From contig NZ_WMBB01000004.1 in NCBI RefSeq assembly GCF_009708175.1, forward strand, positions 434,001-498,000: a DNA stretch of 64,000 bases, read 5' to 3'. The DNA is from Nocardia aurantiaca. GTDB lineage: Bacteria > Actinomycetota > Actinomycetes > Mycobacteriales > Mycobacteriaceae. Position 1 is the stretch's first letter, and every line of letters starts with the position of its first letter. Both the position numbers and the translations under genes were made by a program. This document shows positions 30,792 through 39,416 of this stretch, in pieces. The notes beneath the pieces were generated by a model. The model saw only the letters and a list, made by a program, of their open reading frames with translations, had not been told where the DNA came from and did no database searches.

Positions 30792-33370
30792 TGGCAGAGC
30801 TGTCCATCCCGGTGCTGTCGCTCGTCGTGCTGATCGGCAGCACGGGTTCCGGAAAATCCACCTTCGCGCGCAAGCACTTCCGGTCGACGGCGGTGCTGTC
30901 CTCAGACGCCTATCGGGGGCTGGTGAGCGATGACGAGGCAGATCAGTCGGTGACCGCCGAGGCGTTCGACCTGCTGCACCACGTGGCCGGCGTACGCCTG
31001 CGGCGCGGGCTGCGCACCGTCGTCGACGCCACCAATGTGCAGCCCAAGGCACGGCAGGCGCTGGTGGAATTGGCGCGCGCCCACGACGTGCTGCCGGTGG
31101 CGATCGTGCTCGACGTGCCGGAGGACGTGTGCGTGCGGCGCAATGCCCTGCGTGTGGACCGCGCGGATCTCGGTCCACACGTGGTCGGCCGCCACCAGCG
31201 CGACCTGCGGCGCTCGTTGAAGTTCCTGGAGCGCGAGGGTTTCCGCAAAGTGCATGTGCTGCGCGGCGTCGAGGAGATCGACGCGGCCACCATCGTGGAC
31301 GAGCGGCTGTGGAACGACAAGACCGATCTCACCGGACCGTTCGACGTGATCGGAGATGTGCACGGCTGCCGCGGCGAGCTGGAAACGCTGCTGGGCGAAC
31401 TCGGCTACGCCATCGCCCGGGACGCGGACGGGCGCGCGGTGGACGCGCGGCACCCGGAGGGGCGCACGGCGGTGTTCGTCGGCGACCTGGTCGATCGGGG
31501 GCCGGATACGCCCGGCGTGCTACGGCTGGTCATGGGCATGGTCGGGTCCGGAAACGCTTTGTGCGTCACCGGAAACCACGAATTCAAGCTGGTGCGCGCA
31601 CTGGACGGCCGCCGCGTGAAGGTGGCGCACGGCCTAGCCGAGTCGCTGACCCAGTTGGAAGCCGAGGATGCCGAATTCCACAAGGCCGCACACGAATTCA
31701 TGCGCGGGCTGGTCAGCCACTACGTCCTCGACGGAGGCAAGCTGGTGGTCGCGCACGCGGGCCTGAAGGAGGAGTACCAGGGCCGCACCTCGGGTCGGGT
31801 GCGCGAGTTCGCCATGTATGGCGAATCCACCGGCGAGACCGACGAATACGGGCTGCCGGTGCGCTACCCGTGGGCCAATGACTACCGTGGCAAGGCGCTG
31901 GTTCTCTACGGCCACACACCGATGACCGAACTCGTATGGGTGAACAACACTCTGTGCCTGGATACCGGCGCGGTGTTCGGCGGCCGCCTGACCGCCCTGC
32001 GCTACCCGGAGCGGGAGCCGGTGTCGGTTCCGGCCGAACAGGTCTGGTTCGAGCCGGTGCGCCCGCTCGAGGCCGCCACCTTCGCCACGGGCGAGGCGGT
32101 GGTGCGGCGGGATCCGGGCGTGCTCGATTTGGACGACGTGCTGGGCCGGCGTGTGGTGGAGACCCGCCACCTCGGCCGGGTCACCGTGCAGGAGGACGCC
32201 GCGAGCGCCGCGCTCGAGGTGATGAGCCGCTTCGCCGTGGACCCGCGCTGGCTGGTGTACCTGCCGCCGACCATGTCGCCGTGCGCCACCTCCACGCTGG
32301 ACGGCTATCTCGAGCACCCGGCCCAGGCCTTCGAGTACTACCGCTCCGAGGGCGTGGACACCGTGGTGTGCGAGGAGAAGCACATGGGTTCGCGTGCGGT
32401 CGTGGTCGTTTCGCGGTCGGAGCGGGCGGGCCGGGACCGGTTCGGCATCGAGGACGGCAGCACCGGCGCGGTGTACACCCGCACCGGCCGCCCCTTCTTC
32501 GACGATCCGGCGCGGACCGAGACGCTGCTGGCCCGGGTGCGGGCGGCGGCCGAAACCGCCGGGCTGTTCGAGGAATTGGACACCGACTGGTTGCTGCTGG
32601 ACACCGAACTGCTGCCGTGGTCGGCCAAGGCGCTGGGGCTGCTGCGCACCCAGTACGCGGCGGTCGGCGCGGCGGCGCGCGCCTCGCTCGCCCGGGCCTC
32701 CGAGGTGCTGGCGACCGCGGCCGAAAGAGGTTTGGCGGTAGGCGATCTCGCCGCGCGCACCGAGGCGCGCCGGGCGGACGCCGATGCCTTCACCACCGCC
32801 TACGGCCGTTACTGCTGGCCCACCGATGGCCTCGACGGCGTGCGTCTGGCCCCGTTCCAGCTGCTGGCCGCGTCCGGCGCGAATTACGCCGGGCGCGACC
32901 ACAATTGGCACTTGGAGCGCATCGACCGCCTGGTCGCCGCCGATCCGGAGTTCCTCACCCCGACCGGTCGCCGCCTGGTCGACCTCGCCTCCGCCGAGGC
33001 CGAGGCGGCCGCGACGACCTGGTGGACCGAGCTCACGGCGGCAGGCGGCGAGGGCATGGTGGTCAAGCCGCTGGGTTCGCTGCTGTCCGGCAGCGGCACC
33101 CGTAGCGGGCGGCCGGTGCAGCCGGGCGTGAAATGCCGTGGGCCGGAATACCTCCGGATCATCTACGGCCCGGAGTACCTGCGTCCCGACCAGCTGCACC
33201 GCCTGCGCCATCGCGGTCTCGGCGGCAAGCGGTCCATGGCGCTGCGCGAATACGCGCTGGGTCTGGAGGCGCTGGACCGCTTTGTCGCCCGCGAGCCGCT
33301 CTGGCGCGTCCATGAGGCGGTGTTCGCGATCCTTGCGCTGGAGACCGAACCGGTCGACCCGCGCCTGTAG
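30791..33370 (+). CDS. Polynucleotide kinase-phosphatase (Pnkp) RNA-repair enzyme
   Basis: An 859-residue end-healing enzyme in three modules. The 5'-kinase at about 10-170 has the P-loop GSTGSGKS. The 2',3'-phosphatase of the calcineurin fold at about 178-400 has GDVHG, GDLVDRGPD and GNHE metal-binding motifs. The C-terminal ligase-like adenylyltransferase at about 450-859 has candidate lysine K530 in EEKHMGSR. In characterised systems this ligase works only with Hen1, which is encoded immediately upstream and overlaps by one base. The system repairs RNAs such as tRNAs cut by ribotoxins. No toxin gene was seen next to it. Confidence 0.95.
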   Translation: MAELSIPVLSLVVLIGSTGSGKSTFARKHFRSTAVLSSDAYRGLVSDDEADQSVTAEAFDLLHHVAGVRLRRGLRTVVDATNVQPKARQALVELARAHDVLPVAIVLDVPEDVCVRRNALRVDRADLGPHVVGRHQRDLRRSLKFLEREGFRKVHVLRGVEEIDAATIVDERLWNDKTDLTGPFDVIGDVHGCRGELETLLGELGYAIARDADGRAVDARHPEGRTAVFVGDLVDRGPDTPGVLRLVMGMVGSGNALCVTGNHEFKLVRALDGRRVKVAHGLAESLTQLEAEDAEFHKAAHEFMRGLVSHYVLDGGKLVVAHAGLKEEYQGRTSGRVREFAMYGESTGETDEYGLPVRYPWANDYRGKALVLYGHTPMTELVWVNNTLCLDTGAVFGGRLTALRYPEREPVSVPAEQVWFEPVRPLEAATFATGEAVVRRDPGVLDLDDVLGRRVVETRHLGRVTVQEDAASAALEVMSRFAVDPRWLVYLPPTMSPCATSTLDGYLEHPAQAFEYYRSEGVDTVVCEEKHMGSRAVVVVSRSERAGRDRFGIEDGSTGAVYTRTGRPFFDDPARTETLLARVRAAAETAGLFEELDTDWLLLDTELLPWSAKALGLLRTQYAAVGAAARASLARASEVLATAAERGLAVGDLAARTEARRADADAFTTAYGRYCWPTDGLDGVRLAPFQLLAASGANYAGRDHNWHLERIDRLVAADPEFLTPTGRRLVDLASAEAEAAATTWWTELTAAGGEGMVVKPLGSLLSGSGTRSGRPVQPGVKCRGPEYLRIIYGPEYLRPDQLHRLRHRGLGGKRSMALREYALGLEALDRFVAREPLWRVHEAVFAILALETEPVDPRL

Positions 33371-33443
33371 ATCGGCCGTGTGGCCGCCGAACCTGCCGCG
33401 GCTCCCGGCCCACTGTCCTGCGGCTACAGGGGTCTCGGCGCGA

Positions 33444-33929
33444 CTAGTCGGTTTCCGCGGCCAACTGCGTGCTCAGCCGTTGGAGGTATGGCCGCTGGCC
33501 CTTGCCCAGCTTCTCTTCGGCGGTGGCGAGATCGAACCAGGCCATCCGGTCGATTTCGGGGAATTCGGCGATTCGTCCGGAGCGCGGAGGCCATTCCAGC
33601 TCGAAGGTGCCCGGTACCACCAGTGCGGGGTCGAGGTCGCCCTCGACCGCCCAGACGGTGAGCTGCTTTTTGCTGCTCCCGCTGCCGTAGCGGACGTCGC
33701 CGAGCGGAATCCACTCCCCCTCGGGCACGGGCAATCCGAGTTCCTCGCTGAATTCCCGGCGGGCGGCGTCTCGCGCCTGCTCCTCGCCGGGGTCGTACTC
33801 GCCTTTGGGGATGGACCAGGCGGAGGCGTCCTTCTTCGCCCACAATGGGCCGCCCATATGCCCGATCAGCACTTCGAGGCCGCCGGCGCGGCGGAACAAC
33901 AGGACGCCGGCGCTGTATCTGACGCTCAT
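33444..33929 (-). CDS. NUDIX hydrolase
   Basis: A 161-residue hydrolase for nucleotides linked to another moiety; the substrate is unknown. The Nudix box runs from GEYDPGEE to REFSEELG at about 42-65. Counting shows one extra residue relative to the canonical G-x5-E-x7-RE spacing. The lead-in WSIPKGEYDPGE resembles the COG4119 subgroup of predicted NTP pyrophosphohydrolases. It is a single gene, converging with pnkp and divergent from the secreted-protein gene at 34142. Confidence 0.88.
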   Translation of the reverse strand: MSVRYSAGVLLFRRAGGLEVLIGHMGGPLWAKKDASAWSIPKGEYDPGEEQARDAARREFSEELGLPVPEGEWIPLGDVRYGSGSSKKQLTVWAVEGDLDPALVVPGTFELEWPPRSGRIAEFPEIDRMAWFDLATAEEKLGKGQRPYLQRLSTQLAAETD

Positions 33930-34141
33930 GGGTAGGAGTTTGCCGAATCGGCGCGCGCACGCGCACGTGGGGCGCTATGGTGGGCGACACTGCGGCAACC
34001 CGGACGTTGGGGATTATTTCCCGATAACGGACGAATATTTCCCGCTTGCCCTTTTGCGCCCGAAACCTGTTCGGCAGCATCGATTTCCATTAAGCTCCTG
34101 GGTTCGGATCGGCCCACACCTGATGACGGATTGGATACCGC

Positions 34142-34903
34142 ATGGAGTTCCGCAACACCTGCGCGACTGCCACCCTGGTGATCGGTGCACTCGTGACCCA
34201 GGCGGCCGCGCTATCGGTCGTCACCGGCCCGGCGAGCGCCGAACCGGCGCCCGGCCTCGTGTACTCGGCCAAGCTGGTGGACAAGACGGTCGTCACCACC
34301 CTCAAGGGCGGCACGTTCGAGCTGTCGCAAGCATCTGCCACCGATCCGGCGGCCACCGGCTCGGACCCGGCGGCCAGGCCCGTCGACGTGGTGAACGTGA
34401 AAGACGGCGACGGCAAGGTGCTGCTCACCCTGCCGTTGGAATTCCACCTCGGACCCGTCGACATCCCGGTCAAGCCGGAGGTGCGGAAGGACGGCACCGT
34501 GCTGGCCCTCACCCCCGACAAGCCGGCCGGGGTGCCCCTGTCACAGCCGCTGGTCGTGAAGCCGGTGGCCTCGCAGGTCGAGAACGACCGCGCGCTCAGC
34601 AACTTCACCACCCAGTTCAGCCTGGCCACCACCATCGGCACCTTCGTCGGCACCGCCATCGGCGCGACCATCGGCTGCCTCGTCACCCTGGTGGCCGGGT
34701 GTGTCCCGGGACTGACCACCGGCGCCGCCGCGGGCGGCATTATCGGCAGCATCGCCCTGGGCGGCCCCACCCTGATCGCCTCCGGCATCGACCTGCTCTC
34801 CACCATGCAGGCCGCCGACGGCACCACCAAGTGGGCCGACAAGACCACCACTCCGACGCCCGCGCCGCAGGCGGCTCCCCAGCCCGCGGAGCCGAGCAAC
34901 TAG
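34142..34903 (+). CDS. Secreted protein with hydrophobic glycine-rich segment
   Basis: A 253-residue exported protein. It has a signal peptide (MEFRNTCATATL, hydrophobic core, likely cleavage after ASA near 38), a soluble region to about 155, then a Gly/Ala/Thr-rich hydrophobic stretch at about 160-215 with paired cysteines (GCLVTLVAGC), and a proline-rich tail (TPTPAPQAAPQPAEPS). The glycine-zipper-like pattern (IGTFVGTAIGATIGC, GAAAGGIIGSIALGG) suggests insertion into, or oligomerisation at, a membrane or the mycolate outer layer. No family name is recognised. Confidence 0.75.
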   Translation: MEFRNTCATATLVIGALVTQAAALSVVTGPASAEPAPGLVYSAKLVDKTVVTTLKGGTFELSQASATDPAATGSDPAARPVDVVNVKDGDGKVLLTLPLEFHLGPVDIPVKPEVRKDGTVLALTPDKPAGVPLSQPLVVKPVASQVENDRALSNFTTQFSLATTIGTFVGTAIGATIGCLVTLVAGCVPGLTTGAAAGGIIGSIALGGPTLIASGIDLLSTMQAADGTTKWADKTTTPTPAPQAAPQPAEPSN

Positions 34904-35257
34904 ACCCGCGGGACCGGCCCCGCACCGACACAGCAGCGTGGTGCCGCGCCTGTCCAATCCGAGCCTGCTGAACACGCCGTCCAGATCGGTGTTGCGTTCG
35001 GCGATAGTGCGCGGCCCGCCCCTCCGGGGCCGCCTCGCCCCCGCCGAGACCGTTGTCCGCGATCTCGGGCGGCGCGAAACATCCCGCCGCCGGGCCGAGC
35101 TCTCCAGCGCGGCGCGAGGATCGCCCAGCCCCGGACGAGCCGCCGACCGCCGCCTGCGTCCCGATTGCGGCGTGAGCACCAGGTCCGTCATCCGATCGAT
35201 TCCGAGACCGACTGCCGTGAATTCCGTGCGGTGTCACCGGGTTCGGTGTCTGGATGC
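34904..35257. other. Gene-free stretch
   Basis: A 354-bp G+C-rich gap. Overlapping frames of about 100 codons exist on both strands, but none shows a start signal or family motif. It may hold a degraded gene that cannot be identified by eye. Confidence 0.4.
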
Positions 35258-35851
35258 CTAGACGCGTAGACCGTTCACCAAGGCCAGGACCGCGGGTTCG
35301 GTGCGGGCGCGGGCGGTTTCGGGATCGTCCGAGTTGGCGATGAACATGGCGGCCTCGCCGAGAGCGGAGAGGATCATCAGGGACAGGGGGCGAACATCGA
35401 GGTCGGCACGCAGGGCGCCCGCTTGGATGCCGGCTTCGAGGCCCGCGACGACCAGGCCCAGGCCGTACTTCTCATCGACCGCGCGCCATTCCTGCCAGCC
35501 GAGCACCGAGGGAGCGTCGATGAGAGTGATGCGGACGCGTTCGGGGTCGACGCAGGAGAGCAGGAAGTTGTGCAGACCGGCTTCGAGGACGGCCATGGGG
35601 TCGGAGGGCGGCGCGTCGGCCATGGTCTCGGCGACCTGCTGCAGGATCTCCTGCTGCACCTGTTCGTAGACCGCGCGGAACAGGTCCTTCTTGTCCTTGA
35701 ACTGGTGATACAGCGCGCCGCGCGAACTGCCGGCGCGCTCGACGATCTCGGGAGTGCCGACCGCGGCATAGCCGCGTTCGGCGAACAGTTCGCGCGCGGC
35801 GGCCATCAGGTTCGCGCGGGTCGACTCGGATCGTTCGGCTTGCCTGATCAT
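35258..35851 (-). CDS. TetR family transcriptional regulator
   Basis: A 197-residue repressor with an N-terminal HTH (VGTPEIVERAGSSRGALYHQFKDK, about 32-55) and a helical ligand domain. The start at ATG 35851 has AAGG about 7 nt upstream; a GTG two codons earlier is possible. It is divergent from an alpha/beta hydrolase, and the 114-bp gap contains the palindrome at 35899-35915, so it most likely controls that hydrolase and itself. Confidence 0.9.
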   Translation of the reverse strand: MIRQAERSESTRANLMAAARELFAERGYAAVGTPEIVERAGSSRGALYHQFKDKKDLFRAVYEQVQQEILQQVAETMADAPPSDPMAVLEAGLHNFLLSCVDPERVRITLIDAPSVLGWQEWRAVDEKYGLGLVVAGLEAGIQAGALRADLDVRPLSLMILSALGEAAMFIANSDDPETARARTEPAVLALVNGLRV

Positions 35852-35898
35852 CGACACCTTTCTGGCTCGGTGGGTGGATCGTAGCGCGCGACCATTGA

Positions 35899-35915
35899 AA
35901 ACAGGCAGCCTGTTT
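35899..35915. promoter_or_regulatory. Probable TetR operator
   Basis: AAACAGGCAGCCTGTTT is a perfect 7-bp inverted repeat with a 3-bp centre, located between the divergent TetR and hydrolase genes. Confidence 0.7.
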
Positions 35916-35965
35916 GTTAGTTTGAAGACCTCATCACCGTCTCTGCTCCATGAGGAGTCATCCAG

Positions 35966-36868
35966 ATGACGCACACCATCACCCCCGAATCCCGAGCCGG
36001 CTGGCGCGACCCCGCCCTCGGCACCCGACGTGAACTGTCCCTGCCGCAGGGGGCGCTGACCGTATTCGACACCGGCAGTGGCGACCCCCTCGTATTCGTG
36101 CACGGACTCCTGGTCAACGCCAACCTGTGGCGCAAGGTCATCCCGGCGCTGGCAGGCGAATTCCGCTGCGTGGCAATCGATCTGCCCTTCGGCTCGCACA
36201 CCACCGCCATGCCCGCCGCCGACCTCTCCGCCCCCGGCCTCGCGCAACTGGTGATCCAGGCCGTCGAACAGCTCGACCTTGGCCCGGTCACGTTGGTGGG
36301 CAACGACTCCGGCGGCGCAGTGAGCCAACTCGTGGTCGCCGCCCGCCCGGATCTTGTCGCCCGGCTGGTGCTGACCTCCTGCGATGCCTATGAGAATTTC
36401 CCGCCGCCGTTCTTCGACTATCTCGGCCTGGCCGCCCGCACCCCGGGCGCACTCGCCTGCCTGGCGCTGAGTATGCGCATCCGCCCGGTGCGCCGCCTGC
36501 CCATCGCCTACGGCCGGCTGGCGCACGGTCCGATCGAGCGTGCGGTCAGCGACTCCTACGCCCTGCCCGTCTCCGCGAAAGCCATCCGCGAGGATGTCCG
36601 CCGCGCCATCGGAGGTCTCGACAGCCGGTACACCCTCACCGCCGCAAAGACTTTCGCCGATTTCGAGCAGCCGGTGCTGTTGGCCTGGTCGGCCGGCGAT
36701 CGATTCTTCCCGGACCGCTACGCCGAACGCCTGGCCGCCGAATTCCCCGACGCGCGCATCGAATGGATCCGCGACTCGTACACCTTCTCACCCGAGGATC
36801 AGCCCGCCCAGCTGACCAGCGCGATCCGCGTCTTCCTCGACGCGACGCGCGCCGACACCCGGCAGTGA
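35966..36868 (+). CDS. Alpha/beta hydrolase
   Basis: A 300-residue alpha/beta hydrolase. The oxyanion-hole motif VHGLL is at about 44-48. The nucleophile elbow reads VGNDSGG near 111-117, which can be read as an Asp nucleophile (as in haloalkane dehalogenase/epoxide hydrolase relatives with GNDTGG) or as Ser in NDSGG; this cannot be settled by eye. The cap domain spans about 140-220. There is an acidic residue in WSAGDRFFP near 250, and no obvious catalytic histidine in the usual place near residue 280 (RDSYTFSPEDQP), which is odd. It is transcribed divergently from its likely TetR repressor. Confidence 0.85.
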   Translation: MTHTITPESRAGWRDPALGTRRELSLPQGALTVFDTGSGDPLVFVHGLLVNANLWRKVIPALAGEFRCVAIDLPFGSHTTAMPAADLSAPGLAQLVIQAVEQLDLGPVTLVGNDSGGAVSQLVVAARPDLVARLVLTSCDAYENFPPPFFDYLGLAARTPGALACLALSMRIRPVRRLPIAYGRLAHGPIERAVSDSYALPVSAKAIREDVRRAIGGLDSRYTLTAAKTFADFEQPVLLAWSAGDRFFPDRYAERLAAEFPDARIEWIRDSYTFSPEDQPAQLTSAIRVFLDATRADTRQ

Positions 36869-36875
36869 CCGGGCG

Positions 36876-37709
36876 TCAGAAGTCGCCGTCGAATCCGCCG
36901 AAATCCCCGCCGCCCAGGTCCGCGCCGGGGTCCATCCCGCCCTGGTCGTAGGCGCCCTGGTCGTAGGCGCCCTGGTCGTAGGCGCCCTGGTCGTAGGCGC
37001 CCTGGTCGGACCCGCCGTCGGCATATCCGCCGTCGGCGGCGTCCAGGCCCGCCTGATAGCCGTCGCCGTAGCCGCTTTCGAAGGCGGCCGCGTCGTAGCC
37101 GACACCGGACATACCGCTGAAGAGGGCATCGAACAGGACCGCGGAGCCGACACCTCAGGCGCCGGCGACGAGCGCGGTCTTCCACCAGGGCTCGGAATAC
37201 CAGCCGGCTGGAACTGGACGGCCCGCGACACGGCCACCCGGGTAGTAGTTCGGGGTGGTGGCCGACGGCGTGGGCGAGGCCTCGATGCGGCGGCCGTCGA
37301 AGTCGATCGCCCGATCCTCGGTGACCCGACCGGCGCTGCGCTGTCCGTCGAGCTCGGGCACGGCCGGTCCGGGATCCATCCCCATGGCGGAACGGGCAGC
37401 GCGCACGTAGTAAAGGCCTTCGAGCGCAGTCTCTTTCGCCAGCCGTGCCTGGGCGGGCGTGCCGGCCTGCTCGATCTGCGAGCCCGCGGCGTTGAACCGC
37501 TCCCCCGCGTCGGCGAGGGCCTGCTTGGAGGCGTCATCCGTGCCGGCAAGGCTGTAGACCTGCCCGCCGAGACGTTCGATCACCCGTCGCGCATCGGCCT
37601 TGGCATCCGCGAGCTGCGCCGTGGTCCGCGACCGTTGCGTACGGCTGACCACCACGACGGCCAGCAGCACAACCACCATGACACTGAGCAGAACGACGAC
37701 CGTAGCCAC
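36876..37709 (-). pseudogene. Membrane protein gene split by one in-frame TGA
   Basis: Reading from 37709, a 184-codon frame starts with a membrane helix (VVVLLSVMVVVLLAVVVV), continues through a helical domain, and stops at TGA 37155-37157 inside a second hydrophobic stretch (WWKTALVAGA-stop-GVGSAVLFDALFSG). The same frame then continues unbroken to 36876 with a Gly/Asp/Tyr-rich tail containing four GAYDQ repeats. Removing the stop gives a sensible 277-residue two-helix protein. A TGG (Trp) to TGA change or a sequencing error would explain it. The 78-codon downstream part has its own ATG at 37112, so it could also be translated alone. Confidence 0.75.
36941..37003 (-). repeat. Four exact 15-bp tandem repeats
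   Basis: The unit CCTGGTCGTAGGCGC occurs four times without change from 36941 to 37000, with a partial fifth copy. On the minus strand it encodes the pentapeptide GAYDQ in the tail of the split gene. Exact identity at the DNA level suggests recent slippage. Confidence 0.95.
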
Positions 37710-37777
37710 GCGACCAGCCTACGCGGCAGAATTCGCCGATCAGTTGCTAACTGTGCGAGCCTCCCGAAACCCGAAGG

Positions 37778-38791
37778 CTATCCGGCCACTGCGGCAAAAT
37801 GAGAGCTGCGGCGACCTGGATCAACCTCCTCTTCATCTAGCTCTGACACCGCGAACTGTCGTTTGCCCGCAGTTTTCGCCGAATACATGGCCCGGTCGGC
37901 GCTGCGCAGCAGATCCGAGAAGTCGCAGTCGCGGCCGGGTGGGCAGAAGGCGGTGCCGACGCTCGCCGACGCCGGAACCGGACCGGCGGCCGTGGGCACC
38001 GGCTCGCACAGCGCGGCCAGCACTCGCATGGCCAGCTCGCCCAGGGTATTGCGACGGGCGGGCAGCGCGACCACGAATTCGTCACCGCCGTAGCGCGCGA
38101 TCACGGGCTCGGGCCCGCATGTCGAGCGCAGCCGCTGAGCAATGGTCACCAGCACCTCGTCGCCGACCGTATGGCCGTAGCCGTCATTGATCGCCTTGAA
38201 ATCGTCGAGGTCGATGAGCAGCAGCCCGACTCCGCGCGCCGGATCGGTGGCCATCACTCGCACCCGCTCCTGCAGCAGCGAGCGGTTGGCCAGGTCGGTG
38301 AGGGCGTCATGGGTGGCCTCGTGCCGCAGCCGGGTCTGCAGCGCCGCGATCTCCTGCACCCGCACCGACACCGCCTCGGAGAGGCTGCGTTCCTGCTGGG
38401 CGAGGGCGCGCTGCTGCAGCGCCTCGGCATAGGCGTCGATGGCCTGGCTGGCGATGAACGACCAGCGGGTGGCGATCAGCGAACCGCGCACCCCCGGCGC
38501 GAGCCCGAGCAGCGCGCGACTGGCGGGAGCGAGCATGCGGGTGCGCTCGAACGGAGACTCGGCCAGGCTGCGTCCGATACGGCGAGCGGCCTCCACCGGA
38601 AACGGTTCGGACCCGGCCAATTCCAGCAGATCGTCGATGACCCGGCCGAAGATGCGCTCGAGTTCATCGGGGGGAACGCCGGGCTCCTGGCCCAGCGCGG
38701 CGCTGCTCGCGCCCGGGTGCATTGCCCGCACCCATTCCCGGATGGTCGCCGCGACGACAGCGGCGGTTCGGGTGTCCAGACGGATGGGCAT
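37778..38791 (-). CDS. GGDEF-domain diguanylate cyclase
   Basis: A 337-residue soluble protein predicted to make cyclic di-GMP. An N-terminal helical region of about 140 residues has no recognised sensor fold. A signalling coiled coil follows (about 130-165), then the HDALTDLANR entry motif and a GGDEF domain with the intact catalytic signature RYGGDEF near 239-245. The inhibitory RxxD I-site expected a few residues upstream is absent (CGPEPVIA), so product feedback through that site is unlikely. No EAL domain or transmembrane segment is seen. It is a single gene, upstream (on the minus strand) of the split gene. Confidence 0.9.
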   Translation of the reverse strand: MPIRLDTRTAAVVAATIREWVRAMHPGASSAALGQEPGVPPDELERIFGRVIDDLLELAGSEPFPVEAARRIGRSLAESPFERTRMLAPASRALLGLAPGVRGSLIATRWSFIASQAIDAYAEALQQRALAQQERSLSEAVSVRVQEIAALQTRLRHEATHDALTDLANRSLLQERVRVMATDPARGVGLLLIDLDDFKAINDGYGHTVGDEVLVTIAQRLRSTCGPEPVIARYGGDEFVVALPARRNTLGELAMRVLAALCEPVPTAAGPVPASASVGTAFCPPGRDCDFSDLLRSADRAMYSAKTAGKRQFAVSELDEEEVDPGRRSSHFAAVAG

Positions 38792-39184
38792 GCGCGCTCA
38801 CCCTGCGTACGTGATGCCAGGGCCGGCGGCCGCGCCGGTCATGCCCTTCGAATCGAACTCACTACCGCGCGGTCGGCCACACCAGTGGTGCATGCTCACC
38901 GCCCCCTTTCCAGATACCCCCGTCCGGACAAAAAGGATCCTAGCAAGCCACCCGACATCGAAAACCCATGATTAGAACAGGTTCTCGCTGTCTCGCGAAT
39001 GGCGATCGGAAGTGTCATCGCAGCTGAAGCCCCGGTGTTACATCTGATTTCGGCATGTTCTCCACGACGCGCCGAACGACTCATCCGACCGGCCGCGACG
39101 TGCGGCGACACGACCTGATTGGCATTCCGGGAGTGAGGTTCGGTACAGTGCTCAACGCACGCGGCATCCATGGATGCGGGCACT

Positions 39185-39255
<71 letters not shown>

Positions 39256-39294
39256 CTTACCCGTTCAGCGGGGAGCGTCGAGTCCGACGCGCAA

Positions 39295-39368
39295 CGGGGT
39301 GTAGCGCAGCTTGGTAGCGCATCCGCTTTGGGAGCGGAGGGTCGCAGGTTCAAATCCTGTCACCCCGA
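39295..39368 (+). tRNA. tRNA-Pro (TGG)
   Basis: Acceptor stem CGGGGTG (39295-39301) pairs with CACCCCG (39361-39367). The anticodon TGG at 39329-39331 sits in a loop closed by TCCGC/GCGGA, and the T-loop is GGTTCAAATCC. It follows tRNA-Gly by 39 bp, so both are probably cotranscribed. CCA is not encoded. Confidence 0.97.
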
Positions 39369-39376
39369 CTCGTGAA

Positions 39377-39416
39377 CCCGCAGGTTGGCGAGTGTTCTCG
39401 CTCTCCAACCTGCGGG
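39377..39416 (+). terminator. Hairpin after tRNA pair
   Basis: A perfect 12-bp stem (39377-39388 with 39405-39416), with an inner CGAG/CTCG extension, 8 bp after tRNA-Pro. The T-tract is poor, as is common in this group. Confidence 0.65.

Noticed and set aside
36938..37003. CRISPR-like short repeats
   Set aside because: The 15-bp units are directly adjacent with no spacers and encode a pentapeptide repeat; not a CRISPR array. No other CRISPR-type array was seen in the window.
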